DNA from: Streptomyces spiramyceticus
Lineage (GTDB): Bacteria; Actinomycetota; Actinomycetes; Streptomycetales; Streptomycetaceae
Length of the DNA: 64,000 nucleotides
Assembly: GCF_028807635.1 (NCBI RefSeq)
Contig: NZ_JARBAX010000001.1
Location: 4,141,501 to 4,205,500, forward strand
Reading direction: 5' to 3'
Made by a program: the position numbers and the translations under genes. Positions 26,204 to 34,331 of the stretch are shown one piece after another. Below the pieces are notes generated by a model. It saw nothing but the letters and a program-made list of their open reading frames with translations, was not told the DNA's origin and did no database searches. Numbering within the stretch: position 1 is the first letter of the stretch; every line of letters starts with the position of its first letter.

Positions 26204-27118
26204 TCAGTACGCGGAGCCGGACGCGCCCAGGGAGCCCGTCGGGTGCCAGACCGTCTTCATCTCCAGGAAGGCGGTCAGGCGGTGGGTGCCGGGGTCGGCC
26301 GCCCAGTCCACAGGCTGTGGACGGAAGACCCGCTTGAGGTTGTCCGCCGCGGCGATCTCCAGGTCGCGGGACAGCTCGCTGTCCGCGCCGGTGAGGTCGA
26401 TCGCGTTGACGTCCTGGTGGGAGGCGAGCGGGGCCGCGATCTCCGACGTACGGCCGGTCAGGATGTTGACCACACCGCCCGGCAGGTCGGACGTGGCCAG
26501 GACCTCGCCGAGGGAGAGCGCGGGCAGCGGGGACTTCTCCGAGGCGACCACGACGGCCGTGTTGCCCGTCGCGATCACCGGGGCGATCGCCGAGACCAGG
26601 CCCAGGAAGGACGACTCCTGCGGGGCGAGCACGGTGACGACGCCGGTGGGCTCCGGCGTGGAGAGGTTGAAGAACGGGCCCGCGACCGGGTTCGCGCCGC
26701 CCACGATCTGGGCGATCTTGTCGGTCCAGCCCGCGTACCAGACCCAGCGGTCGATCGCCGCGTCGACGACCACGGCCGCCTTCGACTTGGACAGGCCCTC
26801 GGCGTCCGCCACTTCACGTACGAACTGGTCCTTGCGGCCCTCCAGCATCTCCGCGACGCGGTAGAGGATCTGGCCCCGGTTGTACGCCGTCGCCCCCGAC
26901 CAGCCGCCGAACGCCTTGCGCGCCGCGACGACCGCGTCACGGGCGTCCTTGCGGGAGGAGAGCGGCGCGTTGGCCAGCCACTTGCCCTTGTGGTCCTGCA
27001 CTTCGTACACCCGGCCGCTCTCGCTGCGGGGGAACTTTCCCCCGACGTACAGCTTGTAGGTCTTGAAGACGCTCAGACGCCGCGCGGCGGAGCCGCTGAT
27101 CGATTCGTGCTCAGACAT
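26204..27118 (-). CDS. Short aldehyde dehydrogenase-like protein lacking the catalytic half
   Basis: 304 residues, against ~480 for a normal aldehyde dehydrogenase. The N-terminal NAD-binding half is recognisable (YKLYVGGKFPRSESGRVYEV, GVVTVLAPQESSFLGLVSAIAPVIATGNTAVVVASE, GGVVNILTGRTSEIAAPLASHQDVNAIDLTGAD). The protein then ends after LKRVFRPQ with a short tail (LEMKTVWHPTG). No region carries the catalytic Cys or the Glu of the family. The ATG overlaps the stop of the full-length paralogue upstream by 8 bp, so the two are co-translated. A structural or regulatory partner role is inference. It does not look like random decay, since the frame is intact. Confidence 0.85.
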   Translation of the reverse strand: MSEHESISGSAARRLSVFKTYKLYVGGKFPRSESGRVYEVQDHKGKWLANAPLSSRKDARDAVVAARKAFGGWSGATAYNRGQILYRVAEMLEGRKDQFVREVADAEGLSKSKAAVVVDAAIDRWVWYAGWTDKIAQIVGGANPVAGPFFNLSTPEPTGVVTVLAPQESSFLGLVSAIAPVIATGNTAVVVASEKSPLPALSLGEVLATSDLPGGVVNILTGRTSEIAAPLASHQDVNAIDLTGADSELSRDLEIAAADNLKRVFRPQPVDWAADPGTHRLTAFLEMKTVWHPTGSLGASGSAY

Positions 27119-28547
27119 CGAGGTACGCCTCCAGGCCGTGGCGGCCGCCTTCGCGGCCGAAGCCCGATTCCTTGTATCCGCCGAAGGGCGAGGTCGGGTC
27201 GAACTTGTTGAACGTGTTGGCCCAGACGACACCGGCCCGGAGCTTGTTCGCGACCGCCAGGATGCGGGAGCCCTTCTCGGTCCAGATGCCTGCCGACAGG
27301 CCGTACTGGCTGTTGTTGGCCTTGGCGACGGCCTCGTCGGGCGTACGGAACGACAGGACCGAAAGCACCGGGCCGAAGATCTCGTCGCGCGCGACGGTGT
27401 GCGCCTGCGTGACGTTCGTGAAGAGCGTCGGCGCGAACCAGTAGCCGGAGGACGGCAGATCGCACGGCGCGGACCAGCGCTCGGCGCCCTCCGCCTCGCC
27501 CGTCTCGGTGAGCGCGGTGATACGGGCCAGCTGCTCGGCCGAGTTGATCGCGCCGATGTCGGTGTTCTTGTCCAGCGGGTCGCCGAGACGCAGCGTCGAC
27601 AGGCGGCGCTTCAGCGAGTCGAGCAGCTCGTCCTGGATCGACTCCTGGACCAGCAGGCGCGAGCCCGCGCAGCAGACCTGGCCCTGGTTGAAGAAGATTC
27701 CGGTGACGATGCCCTCTACGGCCTGGTCGATGGGGGCGTCGTCGAAGACGATGTTTGCGCCCTTGCCGCCCAGTTCGAGGGTGACCTTCTTCGACGTACC
27801 GGCGACCTGGCGGGCGATCGCCTTGCCGACGGCCGTGGAGCCGGTGAAGGCGACCTTGTTGACGTCCGGGTGCTCGACGAGTGCGGCGCCCGCGTCCCCG
27901 TAACCGGGAAGGATGTTGACGACGCCCTTGGGCAGGCCCGCCTGGCGGCAGATGTCCGCGAAGAAGAGCGCGGACAGCGGGGTCGTCTCGGCCGGCTTCA
28001 GGACGACCGTGTTGCCCGTTGCGAGCGCCGGGGCGATCTTCCACGCGAGCATGAGGAGCGGGAAGTTCCAGGGGATGACCTGGCCCGCGACACCGAGGGG
28101 CGCCGGATTCGGCCCGTACCCCGCGTGGTCGAGCTTGTCGGCCCAGCCCGCGTAGTAGAAGAAGTGAGCGGCGACCAGGGGAAGGTCGGCGTCCCTCGTC
28201 TCCTTGATCGGCTTGCCGTTGTCGAGGGTCTCCAGGACGGCCAGCTCGCGCGAGCGCTCCTGGATGATCCGGGCAATACGGAAGAGGTACTTGGCGCGCT
28301 CGGCGCCGGGCAGTGCCGACCACTTCTGGAAGGCCTTGCGGGCCGCCTTCACCGCACGGTCGACGTCCTCGGTGCCCGCCCGGGCGACCTCGGAGAGGAC
28401 CTCCTCGGTGGACGGCGACACGGTCTTGAAGACCTTGCCGTCGGCCGCCTCGGTGAACTCGCCGTCGATGAACAGGCCGTACGACGGGGCGATGTCGACG
28501 ACCGAGCGCGACTCGGGCGCGGGTGCGTATTCAAAAACAGATGCCAT
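27111..28547 (-). CDS. Aldehyde dehydrogenase, full length
   Basis: 478-residue NAD(P)-dependent aldehyde dehydrogenase. Seen: GQVIPWNFPLLMLAWKIAPALATGN (cofactor region), KPAETTPLSAL, FTGSTAVGKAI, LELGGKGANIV with the general-base Glu, FFNQGQVCCAGSRLLVQ with the catalytic Cys, and RDEIFGPVLSVLSF. Starts at ATG 28547, directly after deoC (5 bp gap). It can oxidise the acetaldehyde made by DeoC, which explains the pairing. The downstream short paralogue overlaps its stop. Confidence 0.95.
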   Translation of the reverse strand: MASVFEYAPAPESRSVVDIAPSYGLFIDGEFTEAADGKVFKTVSPSTEEVLSEVARAGTEDVDRAVKAARKAFQKWSALPGAERAKYLFRIARIIQERSRELAVLETLDNGKPIKETRDADLPLVAAHFFYYAGWADKLDHAGYGPNPAPLGVAGQVIPWNFPLLMLAWKIAPALATGNTVVLKPAETTPLSALFFADICRQAGLPKGVVNILPGYGDAGAALVEHPDVNKVAFTGSTAVGKAIARQVAGTSKKVTLELGGKGANIVFDDAPIDQAVEGIVTGIFFNQGQVCCAGSRLLVQESIQDELLDSLKRRLSTLRLGDPLDKNTDIGAINSAEQLARITALTETGEAEGAERWSAPCDLPSSGYWFAPTLFTNVTQAHTVARDEIFGPVLSVLSFRTPDEAVAKANNSQYGLSAGIWTEKGSRILAVANKLRAGVVWANTFNKFDPTSPFGGYKESGFGREGGRHGLEAYLDV

Positions 28548-28552
28548 GGTGA

Positions 28553-29512
28553 TCAGTCCACCGTCACGTAGTCGGGACCGGAGTAACGGCCGGTGCTCAG
28601 CTTCTGGCGCTGCATCAACAGGTCGTTGAGCAGGCTGGAGGCGCCGAAGCGGAACCAGTGGTTGTCCAGCCAGTCCTCGCCCACGGTCTCGTTGACCAGG
28701 ACCAGGAACTTGATCGCGTCCTTGGTCGTGCGGATCCCGCCGGCCGGCTTCACGCCGATCTGGATTCCAGTCTGCGCCTTGAAGTCGCGTACGGCTTCGA
28801 GCATCAGCAGGGTGTTGGAAGGCGTGGCGTTCACGCCCACCTTGCCGGTCGAGGTCTTGATGAAGTCCGCGCCCGCCAGCATCCCGAGCCACGAGGCCCG
28901 CCGGATGTTGTCGTACGTCGACAGCTCGCCGGTCTCGAAGATGACCTTGAGGCGGGCCTTGTCGCCGCACTCGGCCTTCACGGCCACGATCTCCTCGTAG
29001 ACCTTCAGGTAATGACCGGACAGGAAGGCTCCCCGGTCGATCACCATGTCGATCTCGTCGGCCCCGGCGGCCACGGCGTCGCGGACGTCCGCGAGCTTCA
29101 CCGGCAGCGCCGCGCGGCCCGCCGGGAAGGCGGTGGCGACCGAGGCGACCTTGATGCCCGTACCGGCCAGGGCTTCCTTGGCGGTGGCCGCCATGTCCGG
29201 ATAGACGCAGATCGCGGCGACCCTGGGCGTCGTACGGTCGGTCGGGTCCGGGTTGGCGCCCTTGGCGCACAGCGCCCGGACCTTGCCCGGGGTGTCCGCG
29301 CCTTCGAGCGTGGTCAGGTCGATCATGGAAATGGCCAGGTCGATGGCGAACGCCTTCGACGTGGTCTTGACCGAACGGGTGCCGAGGGATGCGGCGCGTG
29401 CTTCGAGGCCGACGGTGTCTACGCCGGGCAGCCCGTGCAGGAAGCGGCGCAGCGCACCGTCGGACGCCGTCGCGTCGGCGAAAGCGGCAGTTGCGGGTGC
29501 AGTGGTGGGCAT
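28553..29512 (-). CDS. deoC: Deoxyribose-phosphate aldolase
   Basis: Cleaves 2-deoxyribose-5-phosphate to acetaldehyde and glyceraldehyde-3-phosphate. 319 residues, the long actinobacterial/eukaryote-like form with ~50 extra N-terminal residues. Motifs: VATAFPAG, DEIDMVIDRGAFLSGHY, LKVIFETGELSTYD, DFIKTSTGKVGVNATPSN and IGVKPAGGIRTTKDAIKF, the last holding the Schiff-base Lys region. First gene of an operon with the two aldehyde dehydrogenase genes. A TATGCT -10 and a TGTACA -35 (18 bp apart, minus strand) bracket the palindromic operator. Confidence 0.95.
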   Translation of the reverse strand: MPTTAPATAAFADATASDGALRRFLHGLPGVDTVGLEARAASLGTRSVKTTSKAFAIDLAISMIDLTTLEGADTPGKVRALCAKGANPDPTDRTTPRVAAICVYPDMAATAKEALAGTGIKVASVATAFPAGRAALPVKLADVRDAVAAGADEIDMVIDRGAFLSGHYLKVYEEIVAVKAECGDKARLKVIFETGELSTYDNIRRASWLGMLAGADFIKTSTGKVGVNATPSNTLLMLEAVRDFKAQTGIQIGVKPAGGIRTTKDAIKFLVLVNETVGEDWLDNHWFRFGASSLLNDLLMQRQKLSTGRYSGPDYVTVD

Positions 29513-29531
29513 GGTCACTACTGCAGCATAT

Positions 29532-29543
29532 CTACGCGCGTAG
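29532..29543. promoter_or_regulatory. Palindromic operator CTACGCGCGTAG, deoC promoter
   Basis: Same perfect palindrome as at add and deoD. It sits 19 bp before the deoC ATG, between a TGTACA -35 and a TATGCT -10 on the minus strand, a repressor-type position. It also lies 58 bp upstream of the divergent PH-domain gene. Confidence 0.78.
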
Positions 29544-29601
29544 CAACCTGTACAGCCCCGGCCCCGAACAAGGCGGTGTGACGTGAGGCAGAATCGGGCC
29601 C

Positions 29602-30252
29602 ATGACAAGCAGCAGCCCCGGCCGGCAGCCCGGCGAGCCCACCGAGCCGACCTACGCCGACCGCGTCTTCCGCTCGCCCGGCGCGCTCGCCGGCGGCGTC
29701 CTGGTGCTCCTGCTGGCCGCCTGGGTCGGCGGTGACGCGCTGATCCGCGGGGAGGGCCGTACGCCGTGGGTGGCGCTGGCCGGTCTGTTCTTCGTCGTGC
29801 CGCTGGTCGTCGCATACACACTGCGGCCCGCCGTCTTCGCCAACGACGACCGGCTCCTGATCCGCAATCCGTTCCGTACGATCACGCTGCCCTGGGCGGC
29901 GGTCGACGGCGTGCGCGCCGGGTACTCCAGCGAGGTGCTCGCGGGCGGCAAGAAGTACCAGCTGTGGGCCGTGCCCGTCTCGCTGCGCCAGCGCAAGCGC
30001 GTCGCCCGCCAGCAGGCGAAGCAGGCGCACGACGACCCGTACGGCAGGACGTCCGTGACCGCCGACGTGACCGACGCACAGGCCCGCCGGGCGCCCGCCG
30101 ACCAGACCGTCGAGGACCTGCGCGAGCAGGCCGAGCGGTGCGCGGCGCGGCCGACGGCTCAGGGGGACCCGGAGGTCCGCTGGGCATACGAAATCATCGC
30201 GCCGTGTGTGGTGGGCGCGGTGGCGCTGACCGTGCTGCTGGCCACCGGCTGA
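29602..30252 (+). CDS. PH-domain membrane protein (bacterial PH / DUF2581-like)
   Basis: 216 residues. Two membrane segments (LAGGVLVLLLAAWVGGDAL, WVALAGLFFVVPLVVAYTL), then a bacterial PH-like domain (LRPAVFANDDRLLIRNPFRTITLPWAAVDGVRAGYSSEV), a charged helical stretch (RQRKRVARQQAKQAHDD) and a last membrane segment (IIAPCVVGAVALTVLL). No enzymatic motif. CAGAAT 7 nt before the ATG suggests a leaderless start. Divergent from deoC. Function unknown. Confidence 0.75.
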   Translation: MTSSSPGRQPGEPTEPTYADRVFRSPGALAGGVLVLLLAAWVGGDALIRGEGRTPWVALAGLFFVVPLVVAYTLRPAVFANDDRLLIRNPFRTITLPWAAVDGVRAGYSSEVLAGGKKYQLWAVPVSLRQRKRVARQQAKQAHDDPYGRTSVTADVTDAQARRAPADQTVEDLREQAERCAARPTAQGDPEVRWAYEIIAPCVVGAVALTVLLATG

Positions 30253-30260
30253 TCGGGCTG

Positions 30261-30590
30261 ATCTACGGCGGGCCCGGCCAGATCAGCAGCATGTACGCCC
30301 CGAAACCACACCGACGACATCACCGCCCCGCCCACCACCAGCACCCCGATGAGCCGCCTTCTCGCCCGCGTCACCGCGAGCGCGACCGGCAGCAGCAGCG
30401 GGAAGCCGGGGACCAGGAAGCGGGCGCGCGGGAAGTAGACACCGCCGCTGCCCAGGACGACGAGCAGCAGTATGCCGGTGAAGACCAGCAGCGGCAGGCG
30501 CTCGGCCGCGCACAGCAGGAACCGCGATCCGGTCCCGCGCGCCTTGGTGCGGGCGGCGGTCGGCAGGGACGGCCGGCCAGGGCCGTCGGG
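30261..30590 (-). pseudogene. Remnant of a mannosyltransferase-like membrane protein, frameshifted
   Basis: Reading the minus strand gives the C-terminal ~100 residues of a polytopic glycosyltransferase-like protein: FLLCAAERLPLLVF, LLLVVLGSGGVYFPRARF, LVPGFPLLLPVALAV and RRRLIGVLVVGGAVMSSVWF. After VWF the frame is broken by one extra base near 30303. Dropping one T restores GAYMLLIWPGPP and a stop at ~30263. Upstream an in-frame TGA at ~30590 cuts it off and no start is present. The family guess (PIG-V/DUF2029-type, ARFLVPGFPLLLP) is from pattern recognition. No intact copy is in the window. Confidence 0.72.
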
Positions 30591-30709
30591 TCACCTGGGG
30601 TGCGGTCGGGGGCACTGCGGCGCTCCAGGACTCGGCGGGGATACCGGTCAGCCTTCTCCGTGTGATCGGGGGAGGGCACTGGGCGCTGCGGCGACTGCCG
30701 TATGCAAGT

Positions 30710-30764
30710 CACTCGTACGGGCGGGCCGGTTCCCGTCCTGGGAAGCGACCCGCCCGTACGAGTG
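30710..30764 (-). terminator. Long hairpin terminator after pmmB
   Basis: Perfect 16-bp stem CACTCGTACGGGCGGG / CCCGCCCGTACGAGTG with a 23-nt loop, 26 bp past the pmmB stop. No T-run, as usual for high-GC actinobacterial terminators. Confidence 0.85.
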
Positions 30765-30790
30765 CGGTGGTGTCAGTGATGCCAGTGGTG

Positions 30791-32443
30791 TCAGATGCCT
30801 GCGGCGGCCGACAGATCACGCTTGATCGCCGCGAGGATCCCGTCCGCCCGCTCACGGGCGGGTGCCAGCTCACTCGCGTCGGCGACCGGAACCACGGTCT
30901 CCAGGTAGCACTTGAGCTTCGGCTCGGTGCCGCTCGGCCGCACGATCACGCGGGCCTTCACCGCACCGTCCAGCTGGTAGCGAAGCCCGTCCGTGGGCGG
31001 CAGCCGGTCGGTGCCCCGCGTCAGGTCCTCGGAGCTGGTGACCCTGAGACCCGCGAGCGAGGTGGGCGGCTGCTCGCGCAGCTGGCTCATCGCATTGGCG
31101 ATCACCGTCAGGTCCTCGACGCGCACCGACAGCTGGTCGGTGGCGTGCAGACCGTGCTCCACGGCGAGGTCGTCCAGCAGGTCGAGGAGCGTGCGGCCCT
31201 GCTCCTTGAGCTCGGACGCGAGCTCGGTGACCAGGAGCGCCGCCGTGATGCCGTCCTTGTCGCGTACGCCCTCGGGGTCGACGCAGTAGCCGAGCGCCTC
31301 CTCGTAGCCGTAGCGCAGGCCCTCGACGCGGGCGATCCACTTGAAGCCGGTCAGGGTCTCCTCGTACGGCAGCCCGGCCGCCTCGGCGATACGGCCCAGC
31401 AGCGACGACGACACGATCGACTCGGCGAACGTGCCGCGAGCGCCCTTGTGCACCAGGTGCGCGGCGAGCAGCGCGCCGACCTCGTCGCCGCGCAGCATCC
31501 GCCACTCGTCACTGCCGGGTACGGGGACGGCGACGGCGCAGCGGTCCGCGTCCGGGTCGTTCGCGACGATCAGGTCGGGCTCGGCGCGGCGGGCAGTGGC
31601 GAAGGCCAGGTCCATGGCCCCCGGCTCCTCCGGGTTGGGGAAGGCGACCGTGGGGAAGTCCGGGTCGGGCTCGGCCTGCTCGGCGACAAGGACGGGCTCC
31701 GGGAAACCGGCGCGGGCGAAGGCGGCCGTCAGGACCTCCTTGCCGACGCCGTGCATGGCCGTGTAGACGACGCGGGCGGTGCGGGGGGACCCGTTGGTCA
31801 GGACCTCGTCCGTACGCGCGAGATAGGCCTCCAGGACCTCCTCGTCGAGCGTGAACCAGCCGTCCTCGGGGCGCGGTACGTCGGCGAGCGACCGTACGGC
31901 GTCGATCTCGGCGGCGATCTCGGCGTCGGCGGGCGGCACGATCTGCGAGCCGTCGCCGAGGTAGACCTTGTAGCCGTTGTCGCGGGGCGGGTTGTGGCTC
32001 GCGGTGACCTCGACGCCGGCCACGGCTCCCAGATGCCGTATGGCGAAGGCCAGGACGGGAGTGGGCAGCGGGCGGGGCAGGAGGGCTGCGCGCAGCCCCG
32101 CGCCGGTCATGACGGCGGCGGTGTCGCGGGCGAAGTCGGCGCTCTTGTGGCGGGCGTCGTAGCCGATGACGACGAGACCGCCCTCCTGGCCCTTCGCCCT
32201 CAGGTACGCGGCGAGGCCGGCGGCGGCCCTCATGACGACGGCGCGGTTCATGCGCATCGGGCCGGCGCCGAGTTCGCCCCGGAGGCCTGCCGTGCCGAAC
32301 TGGAGGGTGCCGGCGAAGCGCGCGGCGAGCTCGTCCAGGTCTGCGGCGTCGATGAGCTTGCCGAGCTCGTCCCGGGTCTCGCTGTCCGGGTCCTCGGCCA
32401 GCCAGGCCTGCGCCCGTGCGACCAGGTCCTGCTCCTGCTGCAC
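30791..32443 (-). CDS. pmmB: Phospho-sugar mutase (alpha-D-phosphohexomutase family)
   Basis: About 550 residues. Four hallmark regions of the family: TASHNPPRDNGYK (phosphoserine loop), DPDADRCAV (metal loop), GYEEALGYCV (sugar loop), VIVRPSGTEPKLKCYLE (phosphate-binding loop). GFKWIARV is also typical of the PGM2/PMM2-like branch, whose members include phosphopentomutases, so it may convert (deoxy)ribose-1-phosphate from DeoD to the 5-phosphate. GTG 32443 is preferred because GAGAGGTGG lies ~8 nt upstream. GTG 32455 would overlap that SD. It lies downstream of deoD, as in mycobacteria. Exact substrate unproven. Confidence 0.88.
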   Translation of the reverse strand: MQQEQDLVARAQAWLAEDPDSETRDELGKLIDAADLDELAARFAGTLQFGTAGLRGELGAGPMRMNRAVVMRAAAGLAAYLRAKGQEGGLVVIGYDARHKSADFARDTAAVMTGAGLRAALLPRPLPTPVLAFAIRHLGAVAGVEVTASHNPPRDNGYKVYLGDGSQIVPPADAEIAAEIDAVRSLADVPRPEDGWFTLDEEVLEAYLARTDEVLTNGSPRTARVVYTAMHGVGKEVLTAAFARAGFPEPVLVAEQAEPDPDFPTVAFPNPEEPGAMDLAFATARRAEPDLIVANDPDADRCAVAVPVPGSDEWRMLRGDEVGALLAAHLVHKGARGTFAESIVSSSLLGRIAEAAGLPYEETLTGFKWIARVEGLRYGYEEALGYCVDPEGVRDKDGITAALLVTELASELKEQGRTLLDLLDDLAVEHGLHATDQLSVRVEDLTVIANAMSQLREQPPTSLAGLRVTSSEDLTRGTDRLPPTDGLRYQLDGAVKARVIVRPSGTEPKLKCYLETVVPVADASELAPARERADGILAAIKRDLSAAAGI

Positions 32444-32575
32444 GATGTGGTCCACCTCTCGTGTGGGTGCGATCAGATTCGCCTAGCGGCGGGCTTTCCC
32501 ACCCCCGCCCATATTCCGGGGTTACTACCCCGTACCCGGTCGGCACCGCACCGGTGCCTGCGGCGCAGTTCCCCT

Positions 32576-32711
32576 ACCCGCCCCTTCCCGAACTGGGGCT
32601 CCGCCCCAGACCCCGCTCCTCAATCTCCCCCAAGGACTGCGTCCAGGGGGGACCCCCAGAGGCTGGTATTTCAGCCCGTCCGGCGTTTGAGAACTCGGGA
32701 AGGGGCGGGGT
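32576..32711. repeat. Interspersed intergenic element, copy 2 (longest)
   Basis: Outer arms acccgccccttcccga (32576-32591) and tcgggaaggggcggggt (32695-32711) pair almost perfectly and enclose the core ctcccccaaggactgcgtcc, an aggggggaccccc stem and a ggctggtatttcagccc stem. The whole 136 bp could fold as nested hairpins. It fills most of the gap between deoD and pmmB, so it may separate or attenuate their transcripts. Confidence 0.82.
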
Positions 32712-32747
32712 GGGGTTAAGGAAAAGCTCCGCCCGGGCTCCGGTTCG

Positions 32748-33578
32748 TCAGATGCGGCGCAGGACCTGGGCCAGGAGTTCGCCCATGCGGGCGGCCGAGT
32801 CGCGGCCGGCCTGGAGGACTTCCTCGTGGTTGAGCGGTTCGCCCGTCAGGCCCGCGGCCAGGTTGGTGACCAGGGAGATGCCGAGCACCTCCGCGCCCGC
32901 CTCGCGCGCGGCGATGGCCTCCAGGACCGTCGACATGCCGACGAGGTCGCCGCCCATGGCACGGACCATGTTGATCTCGGCCGGCGTCTCGTAGTGCGGG
33001 CCGGGGAACTGGACGTAGACGCCCTCCTCCAGGCTGGCGTCGACCTCCTTGCACAGGGCGCGCAGACGCGGCGAGTACAGGTCCGTCAGGTCGACGAAGT
33101 TCGCGCCGATGATCGGCGACGTGGCCGTCAGGTTGAGGTGATCACTGATCAGGACCGGCTGGCCGGGGCGCATGCCGGGGCGCAGGCCGCCGCAGCCGTT
33201 CGTGAGGACGATGGTCTTGCAGCCGGCGGCGACAGCGGTGCGTACGCCGTGCGCGACGGCGGCGACACCGCGGCCCTCGTAGTAGTGCGTACGGCCCAGG
33301 AAGACCAGGGCGCGCTTGTCGCCGATCTTGTACGAGCGGACCGTACCGGCGTGGCCCGCGACCGCGGGCGGCGGGAAGCCGGGCAGCTCGGTGACGGCGA
33401 ACTCGTGCTCGGGCGCGCCCAGTGCCTCGGCGGCGGGCACCCAGCCCGACCCCATTACGAGGGCGACGTCGTGGGTCTCGGCGCCGGTCAGCTCGCGCAG
33501 GCGGGCGGCGGCGGCGTCGGCAGCCGCGTGGGGGTCGGCGAAGCCGTCGGCGGGGGCAGGGGTAACAGATGCGTTCAC
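32748..33578 (-). CDS. deoD: Purine nucleoside phosphorylase (trimeric type)
   Basis: Phosphorolysis of (deoxy)inosine/guanosine to base and (deoxy)ribose-1-phosphate. 276 residues of the low-molecular-weight trimeric family. Seen: [16 protein letters not shown] (phosphate site), [80 protein letters not shown] (base-binding Glu and the GGDxVGMST signature), and LVTNLAAGL. The GTG start has a TACCCT -10 seven nt upstream, fitting a leaderless transcript, with the palindromic operator just ahead. Confidence 0.95.
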   Translation of the reverse strand: MNASVTPAPADGFADPHAAADAAAARLRELTGAETHDVALVMGSGWVPAAEALGAPEHEFAVTELPGFPPPAVAGHAGTVRSYKIGDKRALVFLGRTHYYEGRGVAAVAHGVRTAVAAGCKTIVLTNGCGGLRPGMRPGQPVLISDHLNLTATSPIIGANFVDLTDLYSPRLRALCKEVDASLEEGVYVQFPGPHYETPAEINMVRAMGGDLVGMSTVLEAIAAREAGAEVLGISLVTNLAAGLTGEPLNHEEVLQAGRDSAARMGELLAQVLRRI

Positions 33579-33603
33579 GCCGACGAGGGTAACCGGTCTG
33601 GCC

Positions 33604-33615
33604 CTACGCGCGTAG
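33604..33615. promoter_or_regulatory. Palindromic operator CTACGCGCGTAG, deoD promoter
   Basis: Third copy of the perfect 12-bp palindrome, 26 bp before the deoD GTG. With TACCCT (minus strand, 33591-33586) as -10, it covers the -35 region. Confidence 0.75.
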
Positions 33616-33701
33616 ATGTCAGTGCTTACGGTGTTCTGATTGTTGCCTTGGCGGATCGAACGAATGCCCCGAAAGGCAGAGGTCAGAATGGTCCGGACAG
33701 G

Positions 33702-34139
33702 TCAGCAGGGGCGCTTGCGGAGCTCCATCACATAGTCGTGCGGCGCGCCCGCCGACTCCGCCGCATCGGCGATTTCGCCCAGGTACCGGGCCGAGGGCAG
33801 CCCGCCCTCGTAACCGTTCAGCACGTACACCCAGGCAGGCTCCTCGCCCTCCAGCGTGTGCACCCGCAGCCGCATCCGGCGGTAGATGTCGAGTCCGACA
33901 CCTTCCCAGCGGTCCATGGAGTCCTCGTCCATGGGAGCGATGTCGTAGAGCGCGACGAACACCTGCGAACGCGGGGCTTCCACGATCGTGGCGAGCGCGC
34001 CCTCCCAGCCCATCGACTCGCCGCCGAAGGTCAGCCGCCAGCCGTTGAGCCAGCCGGTGCCGCGCAGCGGTGAGTGCGGGGCGCGGCGCGTCATCAGCCG
34101 CGCGTCGAGGTTGCCGGCGTACGCGGCGTAGAGCGACAT
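33702..34139 (-). CDS. Gamma-glutamylcyclotransferase-like (AIG2/GGCT) protein
   Basis: 145 residues. The N-terminal SLYAAYAGNLDARLM matches the YGSN-type loop of the GGCT fold. LNGWRLTFGGESMGWEGALATIVEAP and QVFVALYDIAPMDEDSMDRWEGVGLDIYRRMRLRV hold the conserved acidic residue of the barrel, and VYVLNGYEGGLPSARYLGEI ends the domain. The family releases 5-oxoproline from gamma-glutamyl compounds, but most bacterial members are untested. It starts at ATG 34139, divergent from lpdA. A much longer open frame upstream is only the shadow of lpdA. Confidence 0.82.
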   Translation of the reverse strand: MSLYAAYAGNLDARLMTRRAPHSPLRGTGWLNGWRLTFGGESMGWEGALATIVEAPRSQVFVALYDIAPMDEDSMDRWEGVGLDIYRRMRLRVHTLEGEEPAWVYVLNGYEGGLPSARYLGEIADAAESAGAPHDYVMELRKRPC

Positions 34140-34331
34140 GAGGTCGAGGGTACGGGAGGGGCTCGTGCGACGGGGCCTCAAGAGGTCACGGCCGGATGGA
34201 GGGCCCCGGGGCGAAGCATCTTGAAGCATGCGGGACAATGAAGTACGTACTGCATTCCCCCCGGGCGATCCCCGGATCCCCGGCCGAGCGGGCAGGCGGG
34301 CCGGGATTGACAATGCGAGGCGGACTTTTTC

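Noticed and set aside
26141..28571. Long + frames opposite the two aldehyde dehydrogenases
   Set aside because: Antisense shadows. The minus genes carry all conserved motifs.
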